Assembly: GCA_024449915.1 (NCBI GenBank)
Contig: JAMZAV010001856.1
Coordinates: forward strand, 217,009-281,008
DNA: 64,000 bases
Source: Sweltsa coloradensis
Taxonomy: Eukaryota; Arthropoda; Insecta; Plecoptera; Chloroperlidae
Direction: 5' to 3'
Numbering within the stretch: position 1 is the first letter of the stretch; the number at the start of each line of letters is the position of its first letter. The translations under genes were made by a program, and so were the position numbers. A model generated the notes under the pieces. That model had not been told where the DNA came from, did not search any database, and worked only from the letters and a program-made list of their open reading frames with translations. Shown one piece after another: positions 21,303 to 31,433 of this stretch.

Positions 21303-22298
21303 TCCCGATAGTTGGCGTAGTGCCATCTTAATTCCACTTCTCAAACCTACAAAAGATAAGTCGATGCCGACTTCATATCGCCCTATTTCTCTGACAGTTG
21401 CTTTTTGCAAATTGTTCGAAAAGATGATCAACCAAACGACTAATGTGGATGCTGAGACACGCGGTTTATTGGCGAACGTCCAATGTGGATTTCGTCAACG
21501 TCGATGCACCATCGAACACTTGGTACGATTAGAGACGTTTATTAAAGAAACGTAGATTGCAAAACAACATGTTGTTGGTGTGCTTTTTGACATTGAAAAA
21601 GCATACGATACAACATGGAGATATAATATTCTTCAACAGATTCACGAGTGGGGTTTTCGAGGGCACATGCCAAAATTTTTAGAAAACTTTTTAAAAGATA
21701 GAATTTTTAAAGTGCGTGTTAACAATGTTTTGTCAGACTCGTTCTCACTGGAAACAGGTGTACCACAAGGCTCGGTCTTGTCGGTATCACTGTTTGCTAT
21801 TGGAATAAACAGTGTAGTGAATTGTATCCCAAAGAGCCTAATGTCGTGCCTATTTGTTGATGACCTGGGAATCTTCTACAGATCGGTAAATTTATCAACA
21901 GCTCAAAGACACGTGCAAATTGGATTGAACAATATAAGTGAATGGGCTCGAAAGCGGGGGACACGATTCTCTCCCGAAAAAACTCAGTGCATTCACTTTT
22001 GCCGTCTTCAAGGAATCCAAAATGACCCACAACTATCGTTTATGTAGAACTTCTATTCAAAACAAATGTCCGTCTTCTCGGCACGGTGTTTGACAAAAAG
22101 CTAAATTCGAAAGACCACGTTGTTGAGTTACGCAAAAAATGCATGTTGAAAATCAACCTAATGAAAGTTCTCAGTAATACATCGTGGGGTGCAGATAGGA
22201 CTTGCATGTTGAGAATTTACGGATCTCTAGTTTGCTCCAAGATGGACTATGGATGTTTCGTATACTCTTCAGCAAGTAACAAACCCTTAAACTTCTAG
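21303..22298 (+). pseudogene. LINE-A reverse transcriptase domain
   Basis: Visible RT blocks: SYRPISLTVAFCKLFEK (fingers), QCGFRQRRCTIEHLVRLE, motif A with FDIEKAYDTTW (21,586 on), GVPQGSVLSVSLF (motif B region), motif C FVDDL at about 21,852-21,866, and the thumb-like KDHVVELRKKC...SLVCSKMDYGC. The enzyme would copy the element RNA at a nicked target. An in-frame TAG at about 21,554 interrupts the region before motif A, and the frame shifts again near 22,045. The endonuclease and ORF1 are absent because of 5' truncation. Confidence 0.92.
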
Positions 22299-22363
22299 AC
22301 ACTGTCCACCATTGTGGTCTTCGTATTGCTCTTGGTGCATTTCGAACAAGCCCGGTAGTCAGT

Positions 22364-23547
22364 TTGTATGCCGAGTCAGGTGTGTCCTCCTTAGCAGAAC
22401 GGAGAAACCTCTTGATGGGTACGTATGTAATAAAAATTAAAGCTATGCCTAACCATCCAGCAAATCGGAATGTTTTTAACACGACATATGTCAGACACTT
22501 TGATAACAAACCCAAGGCATCTCTTCCAACGGGATTAAGATGTAAACTTTTGTTTAATCTTATAGAATTTCATCTGCCAAAAGTTTTTAATTTTGTATTT
22601 AGCAATAATCCGCCCCGGTTTACACCCGAGAGCCGATTATTATATTTGAACGAGGTCGTGGTGATAAAAACTCGACGTGCGATAGTGTATTCAAAATTAA
22701 CTTTAGAGAGATTTGCCATGAACATCAAAGGTTTTTCTTTGGTATTCACAGATGGCTCCAAAATTGACAACAAGGTTGGAAGTGCTTTTTATTGCTCCAC
22801 CTTAACTGAACGTTTCAGGCTAAGCGACGTGTGTTCAGTTTTCACTGCAGAGTTATTCGCCATCCATGAGCTCTTAAATACATTCTACGCTTTCGTTGTG
22901 GAGAATACCTTTTGTGTTCAGATAGCTTAAGTTCACTTTAAGCTATAAAACTCATGTATTCTAGTCATCATTTAGTACTAGACATCCAATTCTATTTAGA
23001 AAAACTAACCTCTAAGGGATATATAATAGAGTTTTGCTGGATACCTGGACACGTGGGCATAGAGGGAAATGAACACGCTGATCGGGCTGCTAAGGAAGCT
23101 TCCCAGCGTCGCGACGTTGATTTCAATCTAGTTCCCGTTCCAGATGTCAAGAGTGGATACAAGCAAAGATTGTTGGATTTGCGACAAGCATCGTGGGATG
23201 TGTTGCAAAATAACAAATTGCATAGTGTGATGCCCACATTGACTAACAAAATTCGTCCACCTACGTCTCGACTCTCACGTAGAGAAGAGGTGGTATTGTC
23301 TAGAATTCGTATAGGCCATACACGCCTAACACACGGATATCTCTTAACCAGAGAAAAGGTTATTCCCATATGTGACACATGTGATGTACCTTTAACCGTG
23401 CATCATATGCTAGCAGAATGTGCCAAATATGATGCATTGCGCACGCAATTTGATCTCTCCCAATCATATGAAGAACTTCTATCATATGATAACGGCGACA
23501 AACTTTCTAAATTTCTCATCCATTGTAATCTATTTAACAAAATTTAA
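22364..23547 (+). pseudogene. LINE-A RNase H and C-terminal zinc knuckle
   Basis: LVFTDGSKIDNKVGSAFYC holds the first catalytic Asp, FTAELFAIHELL the Glu, and the CSDS block near 22,917 the second Asp, but with a frameshift and a CAA-to-TAA change right after it. IPGHVGIEGNEHADRAAKEA holds the last Asp. The C-terminus has CDTCDVPLTVHHMLAEC, a CxxC...H....C knuckle typical of this LINE group. The stop is at NLFNKI. RNase H removes the RNA strand during second-strand synthesis. Confidence 0.92.
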
Positions 23548-24780
23548 TTACATCTTACACATTTGTTTTTTTTTCTTTATTTCCATTTACATACATAACT
23601 TTTATTTTGCTATTACTTTCTTCATCATCAATTTATTTTGTTATTTATACACTTAGAAAACAATCTAATCATCCAACATACCTGCATTCACTCTTCTCAT
23701 TTCCTTTCATTCACAGGCGGCGCAATATGACCTAACCGGTTGAAGCGCCCTAGTTTCTCACGTCGTCGTCGTCTATTAAATAATATAAACCCTAACACGA
23801 TTTATCAGTTTTAACCAAAACGGTTAATTTGGGGCCATTTTGACTTTGATTTTAGAAAACTCAAAATTATTACTTCCCGGACATACGAGAACTAAAAATA
23901 TGCTTATCATTCTATTTTCAAATCCCCACACGAATCTAAAGACCAAAATGGACTTTGTAAAACGATTTGGTATAAAAAAAAATAAAAAAACAGTTGAATA
24001 TCATCTCCAAAATTTACTTTTTGGACGCCCCTGTACGCCGCATCCACCACTGGCCAACTAGCCAACAAGTGGATTTCTACTAACAAATATTCACCCTTAC
24101 ATAATTTATCAGTTTTAACCAAAACGGGCAATTTGGGGCCATTTTGACTTTGATTTTGAAAAACTCAAAATTGTTTTTTCCGGGACATACGAGAAAATAA
24201 AAATATGCTTAGCATTCTATTTTCAAATCCTTACATGAATCTAAAGCCCAAAATAGATTTTGTCAAACGATTTGGCATTAAAAAAATAAAAACAGTTGAA
24301 AATCATCCCCAAATTTACTTTTTTGACGGCCCTGTACGCCGCATCCACGACTGGCCAACTGGCCAACAAGTGGATTTCTACTAACAAATGTTCACCCTAA
24401 CATAATTTATTAGTTTTAACCAAAACGGGCAATTTGGGGTCATTTTGACTTTGATTTTGGAAAACTCAAAAAAGTTATTTCCGGTACATACAAGAAAATA
24501 AAAATATGTATTAAATTCCATTTTTCATTCCTTACACGAATAAAAAGTCAAAAATAGATTTTGTTGAACGGTTTGGCACTAAAAAAATAAAAAAAAAACA
24601 GTTTCAAAAAACAGCACAATTGACCCTTTGGGCACCCCTGTACCCCGCACCCACCACTGGCCAACTGGCCAACAAGTGGATTTTTACTCCAAAATAACCA
24701 CCCTAACATAATATATGGGTCTCCATTTCTCCGCAAGGGGGTTGGGGGAGGGTCTCACTAATGGTGGGTCCCGGTCTATA

Positions 24781-24945
24781 GGCTATTCTGGCACATTACC
24801 CGTGTGAGCCCAGGGTAGAATTTTGCCCAGAGCATGACTGACCAACATAGGCCCCTATTCCCCATATCCCCTGGGCTTGGGTGGGATTTTGACCTATAGC
24901 GGTTGACGCGCCTCTATAATCAGAATTAACAAATATACCAACAAT
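24781..24945 (+). mobile_element. GAC-SINE remnants
   Basis: The first 20 bp complete the SINE cut at 19,127. From 24,803 a new, internally deleted copy begins (GCCCAGGGTAGAATTTTGCC, AGAGCATGACTG) and ends CGGTTGACGCGCC. Confidence 0.7.
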
Positions 24946-25019
24946 CCAAAGAAACTAACTAACGCAATCTACACCTAATCAAACAAAATCAAAAATCATT
25001 TACCATACCATGTTCTGAC

Positions 25020-25082
25020 GCCACTGGAGTGGCGCATTATGACGTTACAGTTGGCGCGCGCTCAATCCAAATAATATATATA
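25020..25082 (+). mobile_element. GAC-SINE 3' end
   Basis: GGAGTGGCGCATTATGACG, then GTTGGCGCGC and AATCCAAATAA. A LINE-A tail follows immediately. Confidence 0.7.
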
Positions 25083-25087
25083 AAAAA

Positions 25088-25215
25088 ATATATAGAAGAC
25101 AATGTAATCATTAAAGTCAGACTCACCATAAACTCATTTCATTAACCAACAATATCACAGGTTGCGCAAGATGACCAAACCGGTTGAAGCGCCCTAGTTT
25201 CTCACGTCATTGTTG
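25088..25215 (+). mobile_element. LINE-A tail
   Basis: CAACAATATCACAGGTTGCG, GACCAAACCGGTTGAAGCGC and TTTCTCACGTC are present. The tail abuts an antisense LINE-D end. Confidence 0.8.
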
Positions 25216-25239
25216 TAAGTGTTTTCATCGGTTTTATGA

Positions 25240-25445
25240 ATTGTAAATTCGCCGAGATTACAAATTTTATTATTATTGAAGTTTACCTGCCCGTAGGGCA
25301 GGAAGGCTAATGCAGGGCAAGTGTGGCCCTCTGTAGCCTGACAGTCATTACAGATTAACAAATTAAACATTACATACATGAAAAACAACAAGAGAACATG
25401 ACATTTATAAAGTTAGATAAATTGAAAGGCAAAAGGCGGATAAGG
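25240..25445 (-). mobile_element. LINE-D 3' end, antisense
   Basis: Reverse complement of the 63.05-63.23 kb element end. It shows GTCATGTTCTCTTGTTGTTT, GACTGTCAGGCTACA, GGCCACACTTGCCCTGCATT and the CTGCCC..GGGCAG hairpin followed by an AATAAT tail. Confidence 0.82.
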
Positions 25446-25670
25446 CTACTTAACTTAACAAATTAATAAATAACTTTTAAATGCGGTTATCTCCTGATAT
25501 ATAACTTTTCTTTTCATTCGACGTTTGTTATGTTGGAAGGCAAACCTATACATCTAAATTAAACCTTCATTTACTAGTTTGTAATTTAAAAATATTTCAA
25601 CAATCCCGAGTTCATTTCATTGCGTAAAACTTAACTAAACGAAAAAGTTACCGATGTTAACCATTTCTTT

Positions 25671-25934
25671 CCCCGTCTAGGCCCGGGGTAGAAGGCGATA
25701 TAAGAGAAAAAGTCCACCTCGCAAACATCAGCTAGTAAGAAGGGTAGTATATTACTCCCCGAATCTACCGAATCGTCGTCGGGGACAATGACGACCGCGA
25801 CGTGAGACCCCCCTTTCCTCCCCTTACCCGTGGCTGCTTCTGACCAGCATTTGCTCCTCCCCCCCGCCCCCCTAGGTTAGAGTGGTGTATTATGACCTAA
25901 CGGTTGACGTGTCCTTAAATTAAAAAAAAAAAAC
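25671..25934 (+). mobile_element. GAC-SINE, two internal deletions
   Basis: After CTAGGCCCGGGGTAGAA the GAGCATGGCTCTGC hairpin is deleted, and after CGTCGTCGGGGAC the GAC block is shortened. The 3' hairpin and a long A run are present. Confidence 0.85.
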
Positions 25935-26107
25935 TGTAGTTTTAATCCTTGAATGATGCCTGTATTGCTCTCTCGCGGCATCGCCGAACTAAGGTAAAAC
26001 AACACGTTTCTGCCCCTCAGAGCATTTTCCGGTCGGTACTTTCTGCCTTGACTACCTCTCACAGGTGACCCGACGAGAAACTCCATGATATGGATGAACG
26101 AGTTTTT

Positions 26108-26185
26108 ATTTACTTTTTTTTTTTTTATTATTATTATTTAACGTCTATCCTCTTCAGTTATAAAAACTGATTTACAAAGGAGGAC
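26108..26185 (-). mobile_element. LINE-B 3' terminus, extremely 5'-truncated
   Basis: Same ~75 bp end as 4521-4595: an AAT-rich tail, GACGTTAAATAA and the CAGTT..AACTG hairpin, read on the minus strand. Confidence 0.82.
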
Positions 26186-26590
26186 AAAGTGACTTATTGT
26201 GAGGCGATTCGTGAATAGACTACAATGAAAAGTTCTATTTTGCAACAATGCCTTGCAAATCCAAGAGATCCGTGTAGTCTACTTTCGAACACTTACCATA
26301 GCACAGGGTGTGGGCTCTTGAATGGCATGACAATCATGTTAAAGTCAACAAAACAAACAATAGGGAATTTGCACTATCAACCATTGTATTTTTTCAAAGA
26401 TAATATCGCCTTAAAAATATTTAGTGTACTTTTTTCGATTTGGGCTTATAAATACAGAGAAAAAATAAATAAAATCCCGACTATATTTGCGCCCGAAAAC
26501 GATGTATGAATGATGCGCCATGTTGATGATAGCTGTGATAAATAAAGAAGACATGCTCAATTTACACAGGATTTAATTGTTTAACGAAAT
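26186..26590. other. No gene seen; 3' flank of the thioredoxin-like array
   Basis: AT-rich, downstream of the minus-strand stop codon of the array. I see no clear AATAAA on the minus strand close to the stop. Confidence 0.4.
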
Positions 26591-26593
26591 ACA

Positions 26594-27538
26594 TTAATCT
26601 GTGGATCTTTGAACTTTGATGCTATAGTAGGCATCATGCCCACGAATTTTCTGTCGTTGGTCTAGGCCGAAATCACTATGATAGTTTTCCCCGAGAATGT
26701 CTTTGATCTTGAGGTTGTTCACTGCACCCTCATGCACAACCCTCGTAGTAAGTTTAGTTATAAGCCCACCCTTATTGTCGGTGATGTTCATGCTGGGTAG
26801 TTCTCCAATATTGAATCTTGTCATTAGACGGTTCTTGACAGTTTCTGCGTCATCAAACTCTACGGCTAGCCAGTCACCGTGCGTACTGAAGAAGTCGATC
26901 ATGTCTTTGACCTTGAGGTTGTTCAATGCACCCTCATGCAGATCCCTCGTAGTAAGTTTAGTTATAAGCCCACCCTTATTGTCGGTGATGATAATGCTGG
27001 GTAGTTCTCCAATATTGAATCTTGTCATTAGACGGTTCCTGACAGTTTCTGCGTCATCAAACTCTACGGCTAGCCAGTCACCGTGCGTCCTGAAGAAGTC
27101 GATCATGTCTTTGACCTTGAGGTTGTTCAATGCACCCTCATGCAGATCCCTCGTAGTAAGTTTAGTTATAAGCCCACCCTTATTGTCGGTGATGATAATG
27201 CTGGGTAGTTCTCCAATATTGAATCTTGTCATTAGACGGTTCCTGACAGTTTCTGCGTCATCAAACTCTACGGCTAGCCAGTCACCGTGCGTACTGAAGA
27301 AGTCGATCATGTCTTTGACCTTGAGGTTGTTCACTGCACCCTCATGCAGATCCCTCGTAGTAAGTTTAGTTATAAGCCCACCCTTATTGTCGGTGATGAT
27401 AATGCTGGGTAGTTCTCCAATATTGAATCTTGTCATTAGACGGTTCCTGACAGTTTCTGCGTCATCAAACTCTACGGCTAGCCAGTCACCGTGCGTACTG
27501 AAGAAGTCGATCATGTCTTTGACCTTGAGGTTGTTCAC
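26594..27538 (-). CDS. Tandem thioredoxin-half repeat protein, C-terminal portion
   Basis: A 314-codon minus-strand frame contains 4.4 repeats of 68 residues plus a unique C-terminus (LGENYHSDFGLDQRQ... ending QRSTD). Each repeat reads DMIDFFSTHGDWLAVEFDD, NRLMTRFNIGELPSIIITD, NKGGLITKLTTRDLHEG. The pattern W-L-A-V-x-F, x-D, F-x-I-x-x-(L)P-S-I-I-I-x-D-x-x-G-x-(L)IT matches the second half of tryparedoxin/nucleoredoxin-type folds, with the cis-proline before the central strand. The redox half with WCxxC is absent and the repeat has no cysteine, so thiol chemistry is not expected. No start codon with context is evident; the true 5' part would lie upstream (higher coordinates). It could be a domain-repeat gene or a decayed one. 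Expression is unknown. Confidence 0.55.
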   Translation of the reverse strand: MNNLKVKDMIDFFSTHGDWLAVEFDDAETVRNRLMTRFNIGELPSIIITDNKGGLITKLTTRDLHEGAVNNLKVKDMIDFFSTHGDWLAVEFDDAETVRNRLMTRFNIGELPSIIITDNKGGLITKLTTRDLHEGALNNLKVKDMIDFFRTHGDWLAVEFDDAETVRNRLMTRFNIGELPSIIITDNKGGLITKLTTRDLHEGALNNLKVKDMIDFFSTHGDWLAVEFDDAETVKNRLMTRFNIGELPSMNITDNKGGLITKLTTRVVHEGAVNNLKIKDILGENYHSDFGLDQRQKIRGHDAYYSIKVQRSTD

Positions 27539-29880
27539 TGCTCCCTCATGCAGATCCCTCGTAGTAAGTTAAGTTATAAGCCCACCCTTATTGTCGGTGA
27601 TGATAATGCTGGGTAGTTCTCCAATATTGAATCTTGTCATTAGACGGTTCCTGACAGTTTCTGCGTCATCAAACTCTACGGCTAGCCAGTCACCGTGCGT
27701 CCTGAAGAAGTCGATCATGTCTTTGACCTTGAGGTTGTTCACTGCTCCCTCATGCAGATCCCTCGTAGTAAGTTAAGTTATAAGCCCACCCTTATTGTCG
27801 GTGATGATAATGCTGGGTAGTTCTCCAATATTGAATCTTGTCATTAGACGGTTCCTGACAGTTTCTGCGTCATCAAACTCTACGGCTAGCCAGTCACCGT
27901 GCGTCCTGAAGAAGTCGATCATGTCTTTGACCTTGAGGTTGTTCACTGCTCCCTCATGCAGATCCCTCGTAGTAAGTTAAGTTATAAGCCCACCCTTATT
28001 GTCGGTGATGATCATGCTGGGTAGTTCTCCAATATTGAATCTTGTCATGAGACGGTTCCTGACAGTTTCTGCGTCATCAAACTCTACGGCTAGCCAGTCA
28101 CCGTGCGTACTGAAGAAGTCGATCATGTCTTTGACCTTGAGGTTGTTCACTGCACCCTCATGCAGATCCCTCGTAGTAAGTTAAGTTATAAGCCCACCAT
28201 TATTGTCGGTGATGATCATGCTGGGTAGTTCTCCAATATTGAATCTTGTCATTAGACGGTTCCTGACAGTTTCTGCGTCATCAAACTCTACGGCTAGCCA
28301 GTCACCGTGCGTCCTGAAGAAGTCGATCATGTCTTTAATCTAGAGGTTGTTAAATGCACCCTCATGCAGATCCTTAGTAGAAAGTTTAGTTATAAGCCCC
28401 CCCTTATTGTCGGTGATGATATTGCTGGGTAGTTCTCCAGTATTGAATCTTGTCATTAGACGGTTTCTGACAGTTTCTGCGTCATCAAACTCTACGGCTA
28501 GCCAGTCACCGTGCGTCCTGAAGAAGTCGATCATGTCTTTGATCTTGAGGTTGTTCAATGCACCCTCATGCAGATCCCTCGTAGTAAGTTTAGTTATAAG
28601 CCCACCCTTATTGTCGGTGATGATAATGCTGGGTAGTTCTCCAATATTGAATCTTGTCATTAGACGGTTCCTGACAGTTTCTGCGTCATCAAACTCTACG
28701 GCTAGCCAGTCACCGTGCGTACTGAAGAAGTCGATCATGTCTTTGACCTTGAGGTTGTTCACTGAACCCTCATGCAGATCCCTCGTAGTAAGTTTAGTTA
28801 TAAGCCCACCCTTATTGTCGGTGATGATAATGCTGGGTAGTTCTCCAATATTGAATCTTGTCATTAGACGGTTCCTGACAGTTTTCTGCGTCATCAAACT
28901 CTACGGCTAGCCAGTCACCGTGCGTACTGAAGAAGTCGATCATGTCTTTGACCTTGAGGTTGTTCACTGAACCCTCATGCAGATCCCTCGTAGTAAGTTA
29001 AGTTATAAGCCCACCCTTATTGTCGGTGATGATAATGCTGGGTAGTTCTCCAATATTGAATCTTGTCATTAGACGGTTCCTGACAGTTTCTGCGTCATCA
29101 AACTCTACGGCTAGCCAGTCACCTTGCGTCCTGAAGAAGTCGGTCATGTATTTGACCTTGAGGTTGTTCAATGCCCCCTCATGCAGATCCCTCGTTGTAA
29201 GTTAAGTTATAAGCCCACCCTTATTGTCGGTGATGATAATGCTGGGTAGTTCTCCAATATTGAATCTTGTCATTAGACGGTTCCTGACAGTTTCTGCGTC
29301 ATCAAACTAATGTCTTTGATCTTGAGGTTGTTCAATGCACCAGTCGATCATGTCTTTGATCTTGAGGTTGTTCAATGCACCCTCATGCAGATCCCTCGTA
29401 GTAAGTTAAGTTATAAGCCCATCCTTATTGTCGGTGATGATAATGCTGGGTAGTTCTCCAATATTGAATCTTGTCATTAGACGGTTCCTGACAGTTTCTG
29501 CGTCATCAAACTCTACGGCTAGCCAGTCACCGTGCGTCCTGAAGAAGTCGATCATGTCTTTGACCTTGAGGTTGTTCACTGAACCCTCATGCAGATCCCT
29601 CGTAGTAAGTTAAGTTATAAGCCCACCCTTATTGTCGGTGATGATCATGCTGGGTAGTTCTCCAATATTGAATCTTGTCATTAGACGGTTCCTGACAGTT
29701 TCTGCGTCATCAAACTCTACGGCTAGCCAGTCACCGTGCGTCCTGAAGAAGTCGATCATGTCTTTGACCTTGAGGTTGTTCACTGAACCCTCATGCAGAT
29801 ACCTCGTAGTAAGTTAAGTTATAAGCTCACCCTTATTGTCGGTGATGATAATGCTGGGTAGTTCTCCAATATTCTTCAAT
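26701..29880. repeat. 204 bp minisatellite, ~15.5 units
   Basis: The unit is 204 bp (68 codons), repeated with very few differences. GAGGTTGTTCA, CTCGTAGTAAGTT and GCTAGCCAGTCACC recur at constant spacing. Exceptions are one extra T at about 28,882 and a scrambled unit at 29,308-29,350 (a deletion plus a ~30 bp local duplication). The length is a multiple of three throughout, and units are kept alike, as in recent unequal exchange. The array is cut off at 29,880 by a LINE-A 3' fragment. Confidence 0.97.
27539..29880 (-). pseudogene. Upstream part of the thioredoxin-half repeats, with stops
   Basis: The same 68-residue repeats continue upstream, but units at about 27,563-28,190 and 28,995-29,820 carry AAA-to-TAA in the TKL position. 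Units at about 28,340-28,897 (185-codon frame) are open. One frameshift (28,882) and the scrambled unit also break the frame. So the reading frame of the whole array is closed in at least two blocks. The unit's homology is to the C-terminal half of nucleoredoxin-like proteins. Either the stops lie in introns of a real gene (I see no splice signals) or the array is now noncoding. Confidence 0.7.
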
Positions 29881-29887
29881 ATTCTCC

Positions 29888-30238
29888 AATATTCATGCTG
29901 GTAGAATGTACCAAATATGATGCCTTCCGCACGCAATTTGATCTCTCCCAATCATGAAAATATCTTCTATCATATGATAACGACGACAAACTTTAAAAAT
30001 TTCTCATCCAAAGTAATCTATTTTACAGAATTTAATTCCCACCATTGACATTTCTTTATTTGTTTATTTTCATGAACATAAATAACTTTTGTTTTGCTAT
30101 TATTATCATCATCATCATCTTATTTTCTTATGTATACACTTAGAAAACAATATTTTCATCAACCACACCATTAACTCATCACATTAACTTTCATTGTCAC
30201 AGGCGGTGCAATATGACCTAACCGTTAGAAGCGCTCTA
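29888..30238 (+). mobile_element. LINE-A 3' end, 5'-truncated
   Basis: It starts in the AECTKYDAF codons (ATGCTGGTAGAATGTACC), then UTR and hairpin (GGCGGTGCAATATGACC). It inserted at, or recombined with, the end of the 204 bp array after a small ATTCTCCAATATTC triplication. Confidence 0.85.
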
Positions 30239-30277
30239 TAGTCAAAGCTATTCCAATCGACATTATTCAACGTCCCC

Positions 30278-30514
30278 CCACCCCCCGAAACTAGACCCGA
30301 GCTCTGGCAACCTTCTTCGGGGACACCTCCCCTTCCCTTGACAACCTCCCCAACGAACGATGACAAAGACGATGACAACCGCAACGTGAGAATCCCTCCT
30401 TTTCCCCCCTGTGGCTGGTTCTGACCAGCATGGACGCCCCTCCTCCCCATATCCCCTAGGCTAGAGTGGTGCATTATGATCAAACGGTTGACTCGTCCTT
30501 AATTCAAATAAACT
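30278..30514 (+). mobile_element. GAC-SINE, 3' two thirds
   Basis: It starts at CCCCGAAACTAGACCCGAG and runs to TTAATTCAAATAAAC. A LINE-A tail follows within a few bases. Confidence 0.82.
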
Positions 30515-30518
30515 ACAT

Positions 30519-30588
30519 AATTTTCAACATCACAGGCGGCGCAATATGACCTAACAGGTTGAAGCGCCCTAGTTTCTCATATCTCCCT
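30519..30588 (+). mobile_element. LINE-A tail, last ~70 bp
   Basis: TTTCAACATCACAGGCGGCG, GACCTAACAGGTTGAAGCGCC and TAGTTTCTC. Confidence 0.82.
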
Positions 30589-30767
30589 AATATCGAAGAG
30601 AAAATCGCTAGGCAACTGAAGAGGAAGACATTTTCCGCTACTCAATGTTTTCACGATAATTTGTATTTCCCTTCAATTAATTAAAACATACCAAACATTA
30701 TGCACCTTGTAAATAAATATACAGGGAGCAAGTGAAGTTGAGAGTGAAAAGCTGTTGAGCGAGAAAA

Positions 30768-30900
30768 GACGCATCGTCCGTCTAGCAAACATCAACTTGT
30801 AATAAGGTCTGGCGGTTGTCGTCGGGAACCCTCCCGTTCCCTTGACGACCTCCCCGACTACGACGACCATGACAACAAGAACGATGACAAAGACCATGCA
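30768..30900 (+). mobile_element. GAC-SINE internal part
   Basis: CGTCTAGCAAACATCAACTTG, CGTCGTCGGGAACC and the GACAAAGACC block. It is cut at both ends and followed directly by the next head. Confidence 0.7.
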
Positions 30901-31275
30901 CCCACCTGGGCCGAGGTAGAATTTGGTTCAGAGCATGGCGCTGCTTATCGTACAAGGCGATTCAATAGAAACAGTCCAATCTCGCAAACATCAGCTTGTA
31001 TAAGATGGGTAGTATATTACTCCCCTAAACGAGAGGCGAGCTCTGGAAATCGTCTTCGGAGTCTCCACCCCATTCCATTGACTCGGGGAGCCACCCCGAT
31101 GACAATGACAATTACATCATGAACGGTGACAAAGACGACAATGACCCCGACGTGAGAACCCCGCCTTTCGTCCATCTACCCCCGGCTGGTTTCGACCAGC
31201 AGAGGCCCTTCCTCTTTAATATCCCCTAGGCTAGATTAGTGGATTCTGACCTATCGGTTGAAGTGTTGTCATTGT
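30901..31275 (+). mobile_element. GAC-SINE, diverged
   Basis: The head CACCTGGGCCGAGGTAGAAT runs to CCTATCGGTTGAAGTG. All blocks are in order. A diverged LINE-A tail follows. Confidence 0.82.
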
Positions 31276-31289
31276 TTTCTTTTATAATA

Positions 31290-31433
31290 TTATATAATAT
31301 AATTATATTTCTTAATATTCATTTTATTTCCTCTTATAAAAAGATTAAATATTCAAAATAATCAAACAAAATACTTAATTCTTCTAACTTATAATATGAT
31401 ATAACCGGTTGAAGCGCCCTAGTTTCTCACGTC
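31290..31433 (+). mobile_element. LINE-A tail
   Basis: An AT-rich UTR with AATAATCAAACAAAATAC leads to a shortened hairpin (ATATGATATAACCGG..GAAGCGCC) and TTTCTCACGTC. Confidence 0.75.

Larger units (their letters stand above)
21303..23774 (+). mobile_element. LINE-A, longest copy, 5'-truncated
   Basis: It begins inside the RT domain (PDSWRSAILIPLLKP) directly after subrepeat sequence and ends with the hairpin GGCGCAATATGACC...GAAGCGCC, CTAGTTTCTCACGTCGTCGTCGTC, after which subrepeat sequence resumes. The order is RT, linker, RNase H, CCHC knuckle, ~230 bp 3' UTR. RT plus RNase H in one ORF2 is the organisation of the I group. Stops and frameshifts make it inactive. Confidence 0.92.
19128..24780. 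mobile_element. Giant inverted-repeat (Foldback-like) element
   Basis: The left end (TAGACCAGAACCC, CCCTCCCCC, TTGCGGAGAAATGGAGAC, ATATATTATGTTAGGGTGG) matches the reverse complement of the right end at 24,660-24,780. Each arm is built of ~300 bp subrepeats marked by CAGTTGGCCAGTGGTGGATG: left units near 19,231, 19,527 and 19,829; right units near 21,270, 24,061, 24,362 and 24,668. Arms made of tandem subrepeats are a known trait of Foldback/Galileo-type elements, but the apparent duplication is only TAG. A LINE-A (21,303-23,774) sits in the first right-hand unit. No transposase is recognised. The left arm has poor-quality homopolymers. Confidence 0.8.

Noticed and set aside
26697..28184. Plus-strand open frame of 291 codons and several 61-codon frames across the 204 bp array
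   Set aside because: They are antisense shadows of the repeat. The minus-strand translation matches a known fold and ends in a unique C-terminus, while the plus-strand reading is a serine/leucine-rich sequence of no recognisable family.
26701..29880. Regular array considered as CRISPR or centromeric satellite
   Set aside because: The units are directly abutting 204 bp copies with no spacers, in an animal genome, and carry a coding signature.
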